64,000 nt of DNA. Origin: Clostridia bacterium (lineage in GTDB: Bacteria > Bacillota > Clostridia > Acetivibrionales > DSM-2933). A program made the position numbers and the translations under genes. The stretch is from NCBI GenBank assembly GCA_026418275.1, contig JAOABQ010000045.1, positions 1-64,000 of the forward strand. The letters run 5' to 3'. Under the pieces are notes generated by a model. It was not told the origin of the DNA. It saw nothing but the letters and a program-made list of their open reading frames with translations, and ran no database searches. This document shows positions 46,901 through 54,060 of this stretch, in pieces (within the stretch, counting starts at the first letter, position 1; the number at the start of each line of letters is the position of its first letter).

Positions 46901-47398
46901 GTAGAACACCACTTTGGGATTTATTATGACGCATACGACAGTTGGTCTTCCTATATGGATGAAAAACCTGGGTACTTTTTTGAATACCTGGAAAATATGG
47001 AGATCGTTTTAAAAATTAATGACCCTAAAATAGTTGTAAATAAAGAGAGCAAAGAATTGGATCCCGGCAGAGGAACTGTTCCGGTTATAAAAAATGACCG
47101 GACTTTGATCCCGATTCGAGCCGTTGCTGAAGCGTTGGGATTTTCGGTAGAATGGGTTGGAAAGGAACAAAAAACCGTCATAAGGAATAAGGAACGGGAG
47201 GTCGTTTTGTGGATTGGTAAAAAGGGTGCTCAGGTGTCCGGAAAACCGGTAGATGTTGAAGTTGAACCGCGGATCATGAATGCCAGGACGTATCTTCCTT
47301 TGCGGTTTATCGCCGAAGGTCTGGGGTGCAAAGTGGACTGGGATAAATTGAAGAAAAGGGTAATCATCACTTATCAAAAGCGGTCTTTAAAATCATAA
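43955..47398 (+). CDS. Secreted propeller / GH17 glucanase-like / copper-amine-oxidase-stalk protein
   Basis: 1147 residues with signal peptide ending near NIHA (residue 25). Residues about 30-690 hold repeated propeller blades with SGDGINWS, SQDGANWSK and SEDGLIWKE motifs, like sortilin/HCF136-type propellers. A Pro/Thr linker follows (about 695-725). Residues about 730-1030 form a GH17-type TIM barrel: IYGICFSPYFG at its start, acid/base Glu833 in IGNET and nucleophile Glu924 in ISEVGFPTEG. The C-terminal 115 residues match the copper-amine-oxidase N-terminal (stalk) domain (LIPIRAVAEALGF, YLPLRFIAEGLG), which in clostridia serves cell-wall binding. It may cut beta-1,3-glucan outside the cell. 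GAGGAGGGGAATCAA precedes the ATG. Confidence 0.85.
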   Translation: MKRFFSMLLLACFLVSWILNVNIHAEKTGITGDIAWNEEARQYENVKKVIFLNGKYYAILKNRYTYSSEKPPVRTVFSSNGEVWKDLGQNFHSMSYGNNQYVGLGEKGLKHSGDGINWSNAVLPDSIMNFGSIIEGKVIYAGGKFYALFKWSESGYKTHWTLLNSGDGARWNTLWDDGRFSTMVKDFKSFQTADFFETNGKLYIQCLWNDSQYPEEVSLLQSDGNDSWNIISQNLKFNTILYNGRYYAAEGWISEPDNKTKNGIFYSGDGIKWSFVSEGNSLKLMDNEFYFILSPDICIVNKSSFAVYKKIQNPTPNVSFEFLEYDKNTVLLKNIYGIHYYNGSGWAHPSLSINEKLLDKAEKVNGKLFLTGLNTLFVSGNGLDWEKVMSDRSFSSAIAKGGGRYVVVGDHGFYMVSNDLIHWNYPIPFTDRNLYDICWDGKSFIAVGEKGSIFVSQDGANWSKCSSSTDGDLYRIKTGKGVWAAAGKEIVASRDGVNWKKVAALDFPSAALEYGPGYFIVLSKGYTYISQDGFSWVKYKSNYLNSTYSPNRDENKENYDILWAENHFTFFYGFQSHWPSSSDSVYYTSEDGLIWKEHKMDKLDGEVFSLAYGLGRYVAAGTGIEADGFIASTRTENVWNRKIPIRRWFKDIMFDEEEKKFIAISNNHWDDEYGVLWVSDPLTEGASPDPKPTGSSPSIETPTPAGTPTPTEVPTVAPTITPTPTNRMEVTRKIYGICFSPYFGDLDPTLGNSIENRDIENMLRVLQGKTEWIRTYGMSCNLDAIPKVAKEMGFKTAVGAYISGNEFLDMLEINKLVQHAKEGYVDIAIIGNETMRQQGFNKELLKKYLKYARDHMPKGVLVSTSDTFDNLMNHKDVVDGCDVVMANLYSFWGGASAEAGTEAIKDMYKKLSDAFGSKQVIISEVGFPTEGKPVGKAVPSLENSVRFFHAFISWAEQNHVPYYWFEFKDEKWKSKYDFSGKEVEHHFGIYYDAYDSWSSYMDEKPGYFFEYLENMEIVLKINDPKIVVNKESKELDPGRGTVPVIKNDRTLIPIRAVAEALGFSVEWVGKEQKTVIRNKEREVVLWIGKKGAQVSGKPVDVEVEPRIMNARTYLPLRFIAEGLGCKVDWDKLKKRVIITYQKRSLKS

Positions 47399-47405
47399 CT
47401 TAATC

Positions 47406-47433
47406 TGTTGTGCTAGTGCTTTTTAACACAACA
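47406..47433 (+). terminator. Terminator after the GH17 gene
   Basis: A 7-bp stem TGTTGTG / CACAACA (47406-47412 with 47427-47433) followed by AATTTTTTG, 8 bases beyond the stop codon. Confidence 0.6.
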
Positions 47434-47565
47434 AATTTTTTGTTTCAAAGTGTTAAAAATGAACTTCCTCTGTTTGTGCCTCGCATACCCTAGAAAAGAA
47501 TTATGTTACGAGGCACTAGCTGGCACAAGGAGTTAAATTAAATCGATCGATACCCATCATAAAAG

Positions 47566-47628
47566 AAGTGATTTTTAAGTGAGCATATACCTGTAGAAGA
47601 TGGTAATTTACTAGCTTAAAAATCACTT
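47566..47628 (-). terminator. Long-loop hairpin after the NHL gene
   Basis: A perfect 14-bp stem (47566-47579 with 47615-47628) with a 35-base loop lies 9 bases past the stop of the minus-strand NHL gene. The stem itself contains a T-run. The long loop makes a simple terminator less certain. Confidence 0.45.
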
Positions 47629-47637
47629 TAAATTTGA

Positions 47638-48780
47638 TTATGAACCGGTAGGAGCAGGCAAAATTCGGATGCAATGGTTCATTGCATCCGCAATGTAGAT
47701 AAATCCGTTATCGCTTAGAAGACCCATGGGTTTATCGAATTCCGATTCTTTAATATAGCCGTCAACCCTACCTTCATTGCCATTGCCCGAAAGTGTAATT
47801 ACCTTGTTATTATTTTTTATGAATCGGATTCGGTTGTTCCAGGTGTCCGCAATTAGCAGTCCTTCATTGGATACAAATGAAATTCCTTTGGGAAAGTTGT
47901 ATTCGGAGGAATCCAGATCCCCATTTTTAAAACCGCCTTGGATATATTGGGTACCTGAGATCAACGGTTTGAAGGACCCGGAAAAGGTGGATACTTGGCT
48001 TCCGGATATTTTACGTATTAGCTGGTTGCCGCTGTCCAAAACATAGAGAATACCTTGATCATCAATGGTAATTCCGCAGGGTTCGTTGAACTTTGCTTGC
48101 AGCAAGGGGCCGTCTTTGTAGCCTCCTTGGCCATCCGTTGCGCCGGCAAAGGTAGTGACAAGGCCATCCTTGTTAATACAGCGGATGACGTGGTTAAGGC
48201 TGTCGGCAATATAAAGGTTTCCTTCCTTGTCTATACACATACTGACGGGCTTGTTAAACATGGCATCGGCAGCTCTGCCGTCTGCATATCCAGGTTTTCC
48301 GGCTTTCTCAGGTGTTTTGCTGCCTGCAAAAGTAGTTACCCTGTTTTTATATATTCTTCTGATTGCGTGATTTCCTGTGTCTGCAACATAGATCATTCCC
48401 ATAGAATTGCATACAATGCTTCTTGGTTTGTTAAACTTGGCCTCTGACATATCCCCATCCACGTAGCCGCTTTTCGGAAAACCCATGGAATCAAGGGCAT
48501 TTGGGAAGCCTGCCAGGGTGAGCACCTTGTCACCTTTGATTTTTCTGATGCTGTTGTTGTAGGTATCCGCAACCAGTAAAGAACCGTCCGCATCCAAAGC
48601 AAGACCGCAGGGACGGTTAAATTCTGCAGTAAGGATGGGTCCATCGGCAAAGCCTGCTTTTCCGGTGCCTGCGTAGGTGGAAAGATATTCTCCCTTGGGG
48701 AAGAAAAAGAAGATGATGCTTAGGGAAAGTATGCAAATTGGGATGAATACCAATATGAATATTGTATTTTTTTTATTCAT
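47638..48780 (-). CDS. Membrane-anchored NHL-repeat propeller protein
   Basis: 380 residues, start after GGAGGCTGCCTTCA. One N-terminal membrane segment (residues 6-27) is followed by about six NHL blades with the motif FNxPxGIxxDxxGxLYVADxxNxxIR (for example GNLYIADSLNHVIRCI and ILYVLDSGNQLIRKI). Between blades lie TYAGTGKAGFADG-like segments. The propeller should face outward. It is 67 bases downstream of the FecR gene on the same strand and may be part of the same transcript. NHL propellers mediate binding; no enzyme motif is seen. Confidence 0.87.
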   Translation of the reverse strand: MNKKNTIFILVFIPICILSLSIIFFFFPKGEYLSTYAGTGKAGFADGPILTAEFNRPCGLALDADGSLLVADTYNNSIRKIKGDKVLTLAGFPNALDSMGFPKSGYVDGDMSEAKFNKPRSIVCNSMGMIYVADTGNHAIRRIYKNRVTTFAGSKTPEKAGKPGYADGRAADAMFNKPVSMCIDKEGNLYIADSLNHVIRCINKDGLVTTFAGATDGQGGYKDGPLLQAKFNEPCGITIDDQGILYVLDSGNQLIRKISGSQVSTFSGSFKPLISGTQYIQGGFKNGDLDSSEYNFPKGISFVSNEGLLIADTWNNRIRFIKNNNKVITLSGNGNEGRVDGYIKESEFDKPMGLLSDNGFIYIADAMNHCIRILPAPTGS

Positions 48781-48847
48781 TGAAGGCAGCCTCCATTCGG
48801 TTTCCAGTATATTTGAAAAGTGTTTTTTATATCAGGGGGGAAGGATT

Positions 48848-51139
48848 TTAAAAAGGAGTAGGGGTAGGTATATATGGTGTAATAGGTGTCGAGGTTGAGA
48901 ACGGTGTAGGTGTATGGGTGCTTGATTTCCTTCTATATGAAATTCGGCCATACCCATCCATATCTCCGTTGTTTTTAAAATAGCAAAAATATTCCCCGGA
49001 TGGATTATCAGGTATCTTTGCTATCTGATCCGGTTCACCACCTATATTGATGCCGAATTTACCTGGGCATAACGCAATAAGGTTTTCAAATATTCCTTCA
49101 CCAAAAGCTCCTTGAGGAGGGAAATCGGAAAGGGTAAAATCCTCTTTGGAATAGATTTTATCGCCATAGTTTAATGAGAAACTGGAGACATCCTTCATCT
49201 CAAATCCATCTTTAAAATCCAAGGTATAAAAGGTGAAACTGCCTTTTAAAACATTTCCTTCAAGTGAGCCTGATACGATGTCTATCTGAAACTCATAATC
49301 AACATTTATTGCCGGTGTCACAGCAGTAGGTGTGGGTGTATCTGTAGGAACAGGTGTCACAGTATGTGTTGACGTGGGAGTTGGTGTATTGGTAGATAGG
49401 GGAGTAGAAGTAGGCGTGGGTGCAGAGGCTTTTGTATAGGAGATGCGGCCGAACCCATCCACATAAGCTTCATGATCAAGATAACCGAAATACTCTCCGG
49501 TTGGGTTATCAGGTAAAGCTGGAATCTGTTCGGGAGAAAAGCCCCTGTTCATGCCGAAATTTCCGGAACTTTCGGCGATAAGCTTAATAAACTCACCGTT
49601 TCGGATGACTGCATATGGATAGGCTTCCTCTTCGGAATAGATTTTACCCCGATAGTTAAATGCGAATTGGTCCACAGGGATTAGCTCTTCCTCCATGCCC
49701 TTGATTAAAGAAGTATTATAGGAAAAGCTGCCTTCCAAATTATTTCCTTCGAGGGAGCCATAGACAATATTTATTTGAAAGCTATAATAAACGGGTTTTA
49801 ACAGCGGTGCCGTAGGCGTGGGTGAGGGAGTAAAAGTTGGTAGGGGAGTGGGTGTAGGTGTATCGGTGGGTACAGGCGTATAAACGATTACTGGTGGTGG
49901 AACAGGCGTATCGGTCAGGGTAGGTGTAGAAATAGGAGTGTAAGTGGGAGTAGAAGTAGGAGCAGAAGTAGGAGCGAAAGTGGGAGTAGAAGTAGGCGTA
50001 GAAGTCGAAGTAGGAGTATATGTAGGTACAGCAGTATTTGCAGCGGTTATGGAAGGTGTTGAAACAACTGTTGGAGCTTCAAAGGGTGTATGGGTCGGAG
50101 TGGCTTTAGGCTCCTCTGAATCAGCCGGTGTGGGAGAAAACACTGCTGTTGGCGCAGCACTGGGATTAGATAAAGGGTCTCTGGAGTTTGTTTTTGAATT
50201 AAAATAAGGTGAAGAGGTGGGCGGAATCTTCCGTATGGTATCCGATGCCGGCGTATTCCGGCTGTTACCAGTGGCGGCAATGGAAGGTGTAACGGTAGGC
50301 ACAGCCGACGTTGGAACAGGAGTGGGGAGGACCCTATCCTCGTTTGATTCATCGGTTGACATGATGACAACGGGACTGGATTCCGGGACTTCGGCAGATG
50401 GCATCCCTTCGTTTTGTAGCCCGGCTATTTTTGTCTTTGCTTTTTGGACCAAATCGTCAGTAATTCGGTTAGAAGTATCTTCAACAATTTCTCTGCTTTC
50501 CATTTCATCCAGGAGGTTTGACGTTAAGGTCAGCTGCAAAATATCACGGGTAGATGATGCCAGGCTGGGAATTAAAAGACGCTGTCCGGGTGTGACATCT
50601 GTGTCGGAGTTCAAAAAAGAATTGGAAACTGTCCCCTCCAAAACATCGCAATACGTGTAATCCATGCTTTTAACCGTATAAAATAGGGTGCCCTTAACGT
50701 TCATAACGTTTTCCGGAGTCCTTACCTGATATTTGGAATTTTTGCCGAGTTTTTTGGAAATACTGGTCCACAGCTTGCCAAAAAACAGGTCTAATTCTGT
50801 TTGGCTGCTGTCATTTTCTTTGTTTTGATTCAAGGTTTTTAGCAGCAATTCACTGCTCGCGCCTGCTTTAAGGTCTTTATCACTGTCGATTTTTATTTTT
50901 ACCCATGCATTTACACCGGTAATAAGGGTGTCTCCTTCTTTGAGGATCATTCCTTGATAAGGATTAAAAAACCTTTCGCCGCCCAGTTTCAAAACCCATA
51001 CTTTTCCGTGAAGTTCTTTAATTTTTACTACTCTATTATGATCGGAAGCGGCTTTGATTTTAATTGGCCCATAAAAAAATAAAACACTTACGATAACAAG
51101 AAATGTACAAATACCTCTTTTATAGAAATGATGATTCAT
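48848..51139 (-). CDS. Secreted FecR-domain protein with Pro/Thr linkers and duplicated C-terminal module
   Basis: 763 residues. Signal sequence 1-32. Residues about 35-190 are a FecR-type domain (GKVWVLKLGGERFFNPYQGMILKEGD, YQVRTPENVMNVKGT, PGQRLLIPS). A Pro/Thr/Ser linker with many TPTST / PTPTP units covers about 255-465. Two copies of a roughly 120-residue module of unknown type follow (FQINIVYGSLEGN / FQIDIVSGSLEGN start, YRGKIYSEE / YGDKIYSKE, NPTGEYFGY / NPSGEYFCY, then GRISYTK / GRISYRR), separated by another linker, and a final linker ends the protein. Downstream of the MORN and PAAR-like genes on the same strand, so likely one operon. Confidence 0.83.
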   Translation of the reverse strand: MNHHFYKRGICTFLVIVSVLFFYGPIKIKAASDHNRVVKIKELHGKVWVLKLGGERFFNPYQGMILKEGDTLITGVNAWVKIKIDSDKDLKAGASSELLLKTLNQNKENDSSQTELDLFFGKLWTSISKKLGKNSKYQVRTPENVMNVKGTLFYTVKSMDYTYCDVLEGTVSNSFLNSDTDVTPGQRLLIPSLASSTRDILQLTLTSNLLDEMESREIVEDTSNRITDDLVQKAKTKIAGLQNEGMPSAEVPESSPVVIMSTDESNEDRVLPTPVPTSAVPTVTPSIAATGNSRNTPASDTIRKIPPTSSPYFNSKTNSRDPLSNPSAAPTAVFSPTPADSEEPKATPTHTPFEAPTVVSTPSITAANTAVPTYTPTSTSTPTSTPTFAPTSAPTSTPTYTPISTPTLTDTPVPPPVIVYTPVPTDTPTPTPLPTFTPSPTPTAPLLKPVYYSFQINIVYGSLEGNNLEGSFSYNTSLIKGMEEELIPVDQFAFNYRGKIYSEEEAYPYAVIRNGEFIKLIAESSGNFGMNRGFSPEQIPALPDNPTGEYFGYLDHEAYVDGFGRISYTKASAPTPTSTPLSTNTPTPTSTHTVTPVPTDTPTPTAVTPAINVDYEFQIDIVSGSLEGNVLKGSFTFYTLDFKDGFEMKDVSSFSLNYGDKIYSKEDFTLSDFPPQGAFGEGIFENLIALCPGKFGINIGGEPDQIAKIPDNPSGEYFCYFKNNGDMDGYGRISYRRKSSTHTPTPFSTSTPITPYIPTPTPF

Positions 51140-51209
51140 GCTGTAGTCTTACCCCCTTAGGATTACTCTTTTTTATAACATCATCAAACTTCATGTCATT
51201 TAGAATTAT

Positions 51210-51599
51210 TCAAGGAACCATGACAGTCATTTGACCGGGAGCCATGATTTGAATGATACCCCCCCATTGACACATAAGCTTAGAACTGTTGTTCAAGGCC
51301 GGCATATTGGAGATCAATAGGGTTGGACATCCTGGAAACCAGGGCATGGGTGTAACCGGCACACAGGGCATAGGTGTCAGAACCCCCAGCGCAGCTGCCG
51401 TTGCAGCAGCAACCGCCGGATTTGCCGGACAACTGCACATGCCGAAGGGCATAACATTGACGATGGGCATATGGTCCATGATATTTGCGGCAGGCATGGG
51501 ACCACAATTCACCCGTTTTACCGGTAATACCATCAGTTGACCTGGGGCCGCTCCGAAGGTACAGCTTAAAGCTGCCCCGCTACAAACCAGATTGCTCAT
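51210..51599 (-). CDS. PAAR-like DUF4280 protein, putative injection-system spike tip
   Basis: 129 residues. The N-terminal MSNLVCSGAALSCTFGAAPG is the DUF4280 signature. ANIMDHMPIVNVMPFGMCSCP, PCVPVTPMPW and KLMCQWGG-like segments follow. DUF4280 proteins are PAAR-like caps placed on the spike of contractile systems. Several Cys and His (CxC, HM) could bind the tip metal. The start follows AAAGGAGAAGCGATAAA and overlaps the stop of the MORN gene as ATGA, so the two are translated together. Confidence 0.85.
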   Translation of the reverse strand: MSNLVCSGAALSCTFGAAPGQLMVLPVKRVNCGPMPAANIMDHMPIVNVMPFGMCSCPANPAVAAATAAALGVLTPMPCVPVTPMPWFPGCPTLLISNMPALNNSSKLMCQWGGIIQIMAPGQMTVMVP

Positions 51600-53740
51600 T
51601 TTATCGCTTCTCCTTTCTCCGGGACGGGTTTCCCGTCTTTAAACAAACCCTTATGGATATGGTTTCCGTCAGTATCATACAATGTGCCGCTTCCGGTATA
51701 GTAGCCCTGAGAAAAGGTACCGTCATATTTTAAGCTGCCGTCGGGATAAAATTCCTTACCCTTGCCCGAGTAAAGGCCTTTTTTGAAATTACCCTCAAAA
51801 AGAAGAGAGCCGTTTGGATGATAGAGCTTTCCGGAACCGTCATAAGTATTTTCAATAAAATTGCCCTCATACTTAACCTTGTCGTTTATAAAATATTCCA
51901 TACCGGGACCGTTTAGCTTATTTCCTACAAAGATGCCTTCAAATTTTAGACTGGAATTAATGTCAAAAAGCTTTCCTTTACCATGGTAAATGCCTTTGGA
52001 AAATTCCCCCTCATACTTTTTCTTGCCGCTCTCATCATAAAGCGTTCCTTTCCCGTGATACTTTCCGTAAGCAAAGGAACCTTCATAAAGCAAGACCGAA
52101 TTGACATCAAAGAGCTTGCCGAACCCATGATACCGGTTATTTAGAAATTCTCCTTCATAAAGTTTTTTTCCGTTTTTACCGGGTAGGATGCCTTTGCTGC
52201 CTCGGGCTCCGTTTTGAAACAGGCCGTCAAAAAGCAAAATACCCGTATCGTCAAATAATTTACCGCTCCCTGAATATTTGCCGTTTTGAAAATCACCGCT
52301 GTACTTGACTTTTCCGTTATGATGGTACTCGGTTCCCTTGCCCCAGTAAACATTGTTTGCAAAGCCGCCTTCATATAGAAGCTGGGGGTTTCCGGGAACT
52401 TTTGGAGTGCCGGCATTGGGCATTATTTTATATAATTTGCCGGTGCCTGAATATTTACCCGATACGAATTCTCCCTCATAGAGAAGCAGGCTGTCGCCGA
52501 CTTTGGAGGATTCACGGATATAAAGCTTACCCTTACCGGTATAAAGACCTTTTTCAAAGCCGCCTTCGTATACGGGCAGAGGTTTTTCAGGAGTTTTGGA
52601 AGGACTGCCGCCTGGGGGTGGTGTGCGTACATTGCCTGTACTGCCGGTTGGATTGGGGGAGTATAATTTGCCGGTTCCTGAATACTGACCTAATAAGAAT
52701 TCTCCCTCATAGAGCAGCCGGCTGTATTCATCTTGCCCGCCTTCACGGATATAAAGCTTACCCTTACCGGTATAAACACCCTTTTCAAAGCCGCCCTCAT
52801 ATTTTTTTAAGCCGGAGTCATAAAACAACACGCCCTGCCCGTTATATTTGTTGCTCAATAACTCACCCTGATAGAGGACTTTGCCATTTTCAAAATAGCA
52901 GATGCCCTGTCCGTTATATGCGTTATTCAAAAAGCCGCCCTCATACTGTTTGAGGCTGGAGCCATAAAACAGCACGCCCTGTCCCGAATATTGGCCGTTT
53001 GAAAACTCACCCTTATAAAGGATCATGCCCTTCTCTAAATAGCGTATACCATATCCGTTATAAAGGTTATTCAAAAAGCTGCCCTTATATTTTAGTGCCT
53101 TGTCATGGTAGAATTCCTCACCGACTCCGTTGTATAATCCTTTTGAAAAATCCCCTTTATACATGAGAATTCCCGATTCACTGAAAAGCTCTCCATAGCC
53201 CTCGTACTCTCCGTTTTTTATGCTGCCTTTATATTTAATATTCTTATTGGGATAGTAGAAGGTTCCTTCTCCTTTTTTTTGGCCATTTTCAAAGTGACCC
53301 ATATAGACCAGCTTTGAATTTGCGTCATAAAGCTTGCCGATGCCGTTATACTGGCTGTCGATAAAATCTCCATCGTAGGCGGTCTTTCCTTTGGCATCCA
53401 GCAGTTTGCCCTTGCCGCTAAAGTTGATGTCTTTTAATGTTTGCTGATAAAGGGTAGTCAATTTGGTTTTTTGGCTCAGAAAGTAGCTGTGAAACAGTTT
53501 GTAAAGCATGGGAGCACATAAGATAAAAATAATGAGCAATAAAGGAATTTTTTTAGCGACATAAAAACTTCCGATAGAAAAATAATCATCTAAGGATTCC
53601 GGTTTTTTTACAATTTTATTTTTAATAAAACCGGAGAAGGAAGCCATTGCTTTGACAGGAAAGCTGTTGATTTTCTGAATGGGCTTGGCGATCTTTTTTC
53701 GTATTTCATTATAAAAGGGTGACAGTAAAAGCTTTATCAT
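51596..53740 (-). CDS. Membrane-anchored MORN-repeat protein
   Basis: 714 residues, start after GGAGGATTATGC. Residues 1-65 are basic and probably cytosolic; one membrane segment lies at about 66-88 (IPLLLIIFILCAPML). From residue 105 to the end run more than twenty MORN-type units (YEGEFxxGxYxGxGxLY), two interrupted by short Gly/Pro insertions around 370 and 450. MORN arrays bind lipids or proteins. ATGA coupling to the PAAR-like gene indicates a role linked to the injection particle, perhaps anchoring it; this is inference. Confidence 0.87.
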   Translation of the reverse strand: MIKLLLSPFYNEIRKKIAKPIQKINSFPVKAMASFSGFIKNKIVKKPESLDDYFSIGSFYVAKKIPLLLIIFILCAPMLYKLFHSYFLSQKTKLTTLYQQTLKDINFSGKGKLLDAKGKTAYDGDFIDSQYNGIGKLYDANSKLVYMGHFENGQKKGEGTFYYPNKNIKYKGSIKNGEYEGYGELFSESGILMYKGDFSKGLYNGVGEEFYHDKALKYKGSFLNNLYNGYGIRYLEKGMILYKGEFSNGQYSGQGVLFYGSSLKQYEGGFLNNAYNGQGICYFENGKVLYQGELLSNKYNGQGVLFYDSGLKKYEGGFEKGVYTGKGKLYIREGGQDEYSRLLYEGEFLLGQYSGTGKLYSPNPTGSTGNVRTPPPGGSPSKTPEKPLPVYEGGFEKGLYTGKGKLYIRESSKVGDSLLLYEGEFVSGKYSGTGKLYKIMPNAGTPKVPGNPQLLYEGGFANNVYWGKGTEYHHNGKVKYSGDFQNGKYSGSGKLFDDTGILLFDGLFQNGARGSKGILPGKNGKKLYEGEFLNNRYHGFGKLFDVNSVLLYEGSFAYGKYHGKGTLYDESGKKKYEGEFSKGIYHGKGKLFDINSSLKFEGIFVGNKLNGPGMEYFINDKVKYEGNFIENTYDGSGKLYHPNGSLLFEGNFKKGLYSGKGKEFYPDGSLKYDGTFSQGYYTGSGTLYDTDGNHIHKGLFKDGKPVPEKGEAIK

Positions 53741-54060
53741 GCATAATCCTCCTAAAGCCGTGTGGAGTTTTGGTTCTGTTTTTTGTAAAACTCGACTGTG
53801 TATGCGAGGTGATTTTTATGGGTTTTCCATATATTAGTATATGAAAGTGGATAATTGCATTATACCCAAACTTGTTTACTGGAAAGTGAATTCCCCCGAG
53901 CCCCTTATTTATTAGGGGGTGAACCGGGCAAACCAAGAATACATAAAAAAAAATTAACAGAATTAGTCATTATTTTTAAACCCATAAATATGAATGAATA
54001 TAAGACAAGTAAGGAAGCATGTCTTAAAAGCTTAGAACTGTAAAAAAGAGAGGGGCAGGT
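53741..54060. other. Divergent intergenic region
   Basis: 320 bases between the MORN operon (minus) and the sensor-MFS gene (plus). It holds a small hairpin CCCCT / AGGGG at about 53901-53918 and an A-run. It should contain both promoters, but I cannot place them with confidence. Confidence 0.3.

Noticed and set aside
49900..50060. Low-complexity GTA/GGA-rich plus-strand ORFs opposite the FecR gene
   Set aside because: They are the complement of the TPTST linker codons of the FecR protein, with no ribosome site.
51210..51599. Classical type VI secretion PAAR protein
   Set aside because: The sequence fits DUF4280 rather than canonical PAAR repeats, and no type VI membrane complex genes are present in this Gram-positive setting.
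53895..53945. Possible c-di-GMP or c-di-AMP riboswitch upstream of the sensor-MFS gene (GGGCAAACC-like stretch)
   Set aside because: The second conserved block (GGGACGCAAAG type) and the closing helices are missing; only a 5-bp hairpin is seen.
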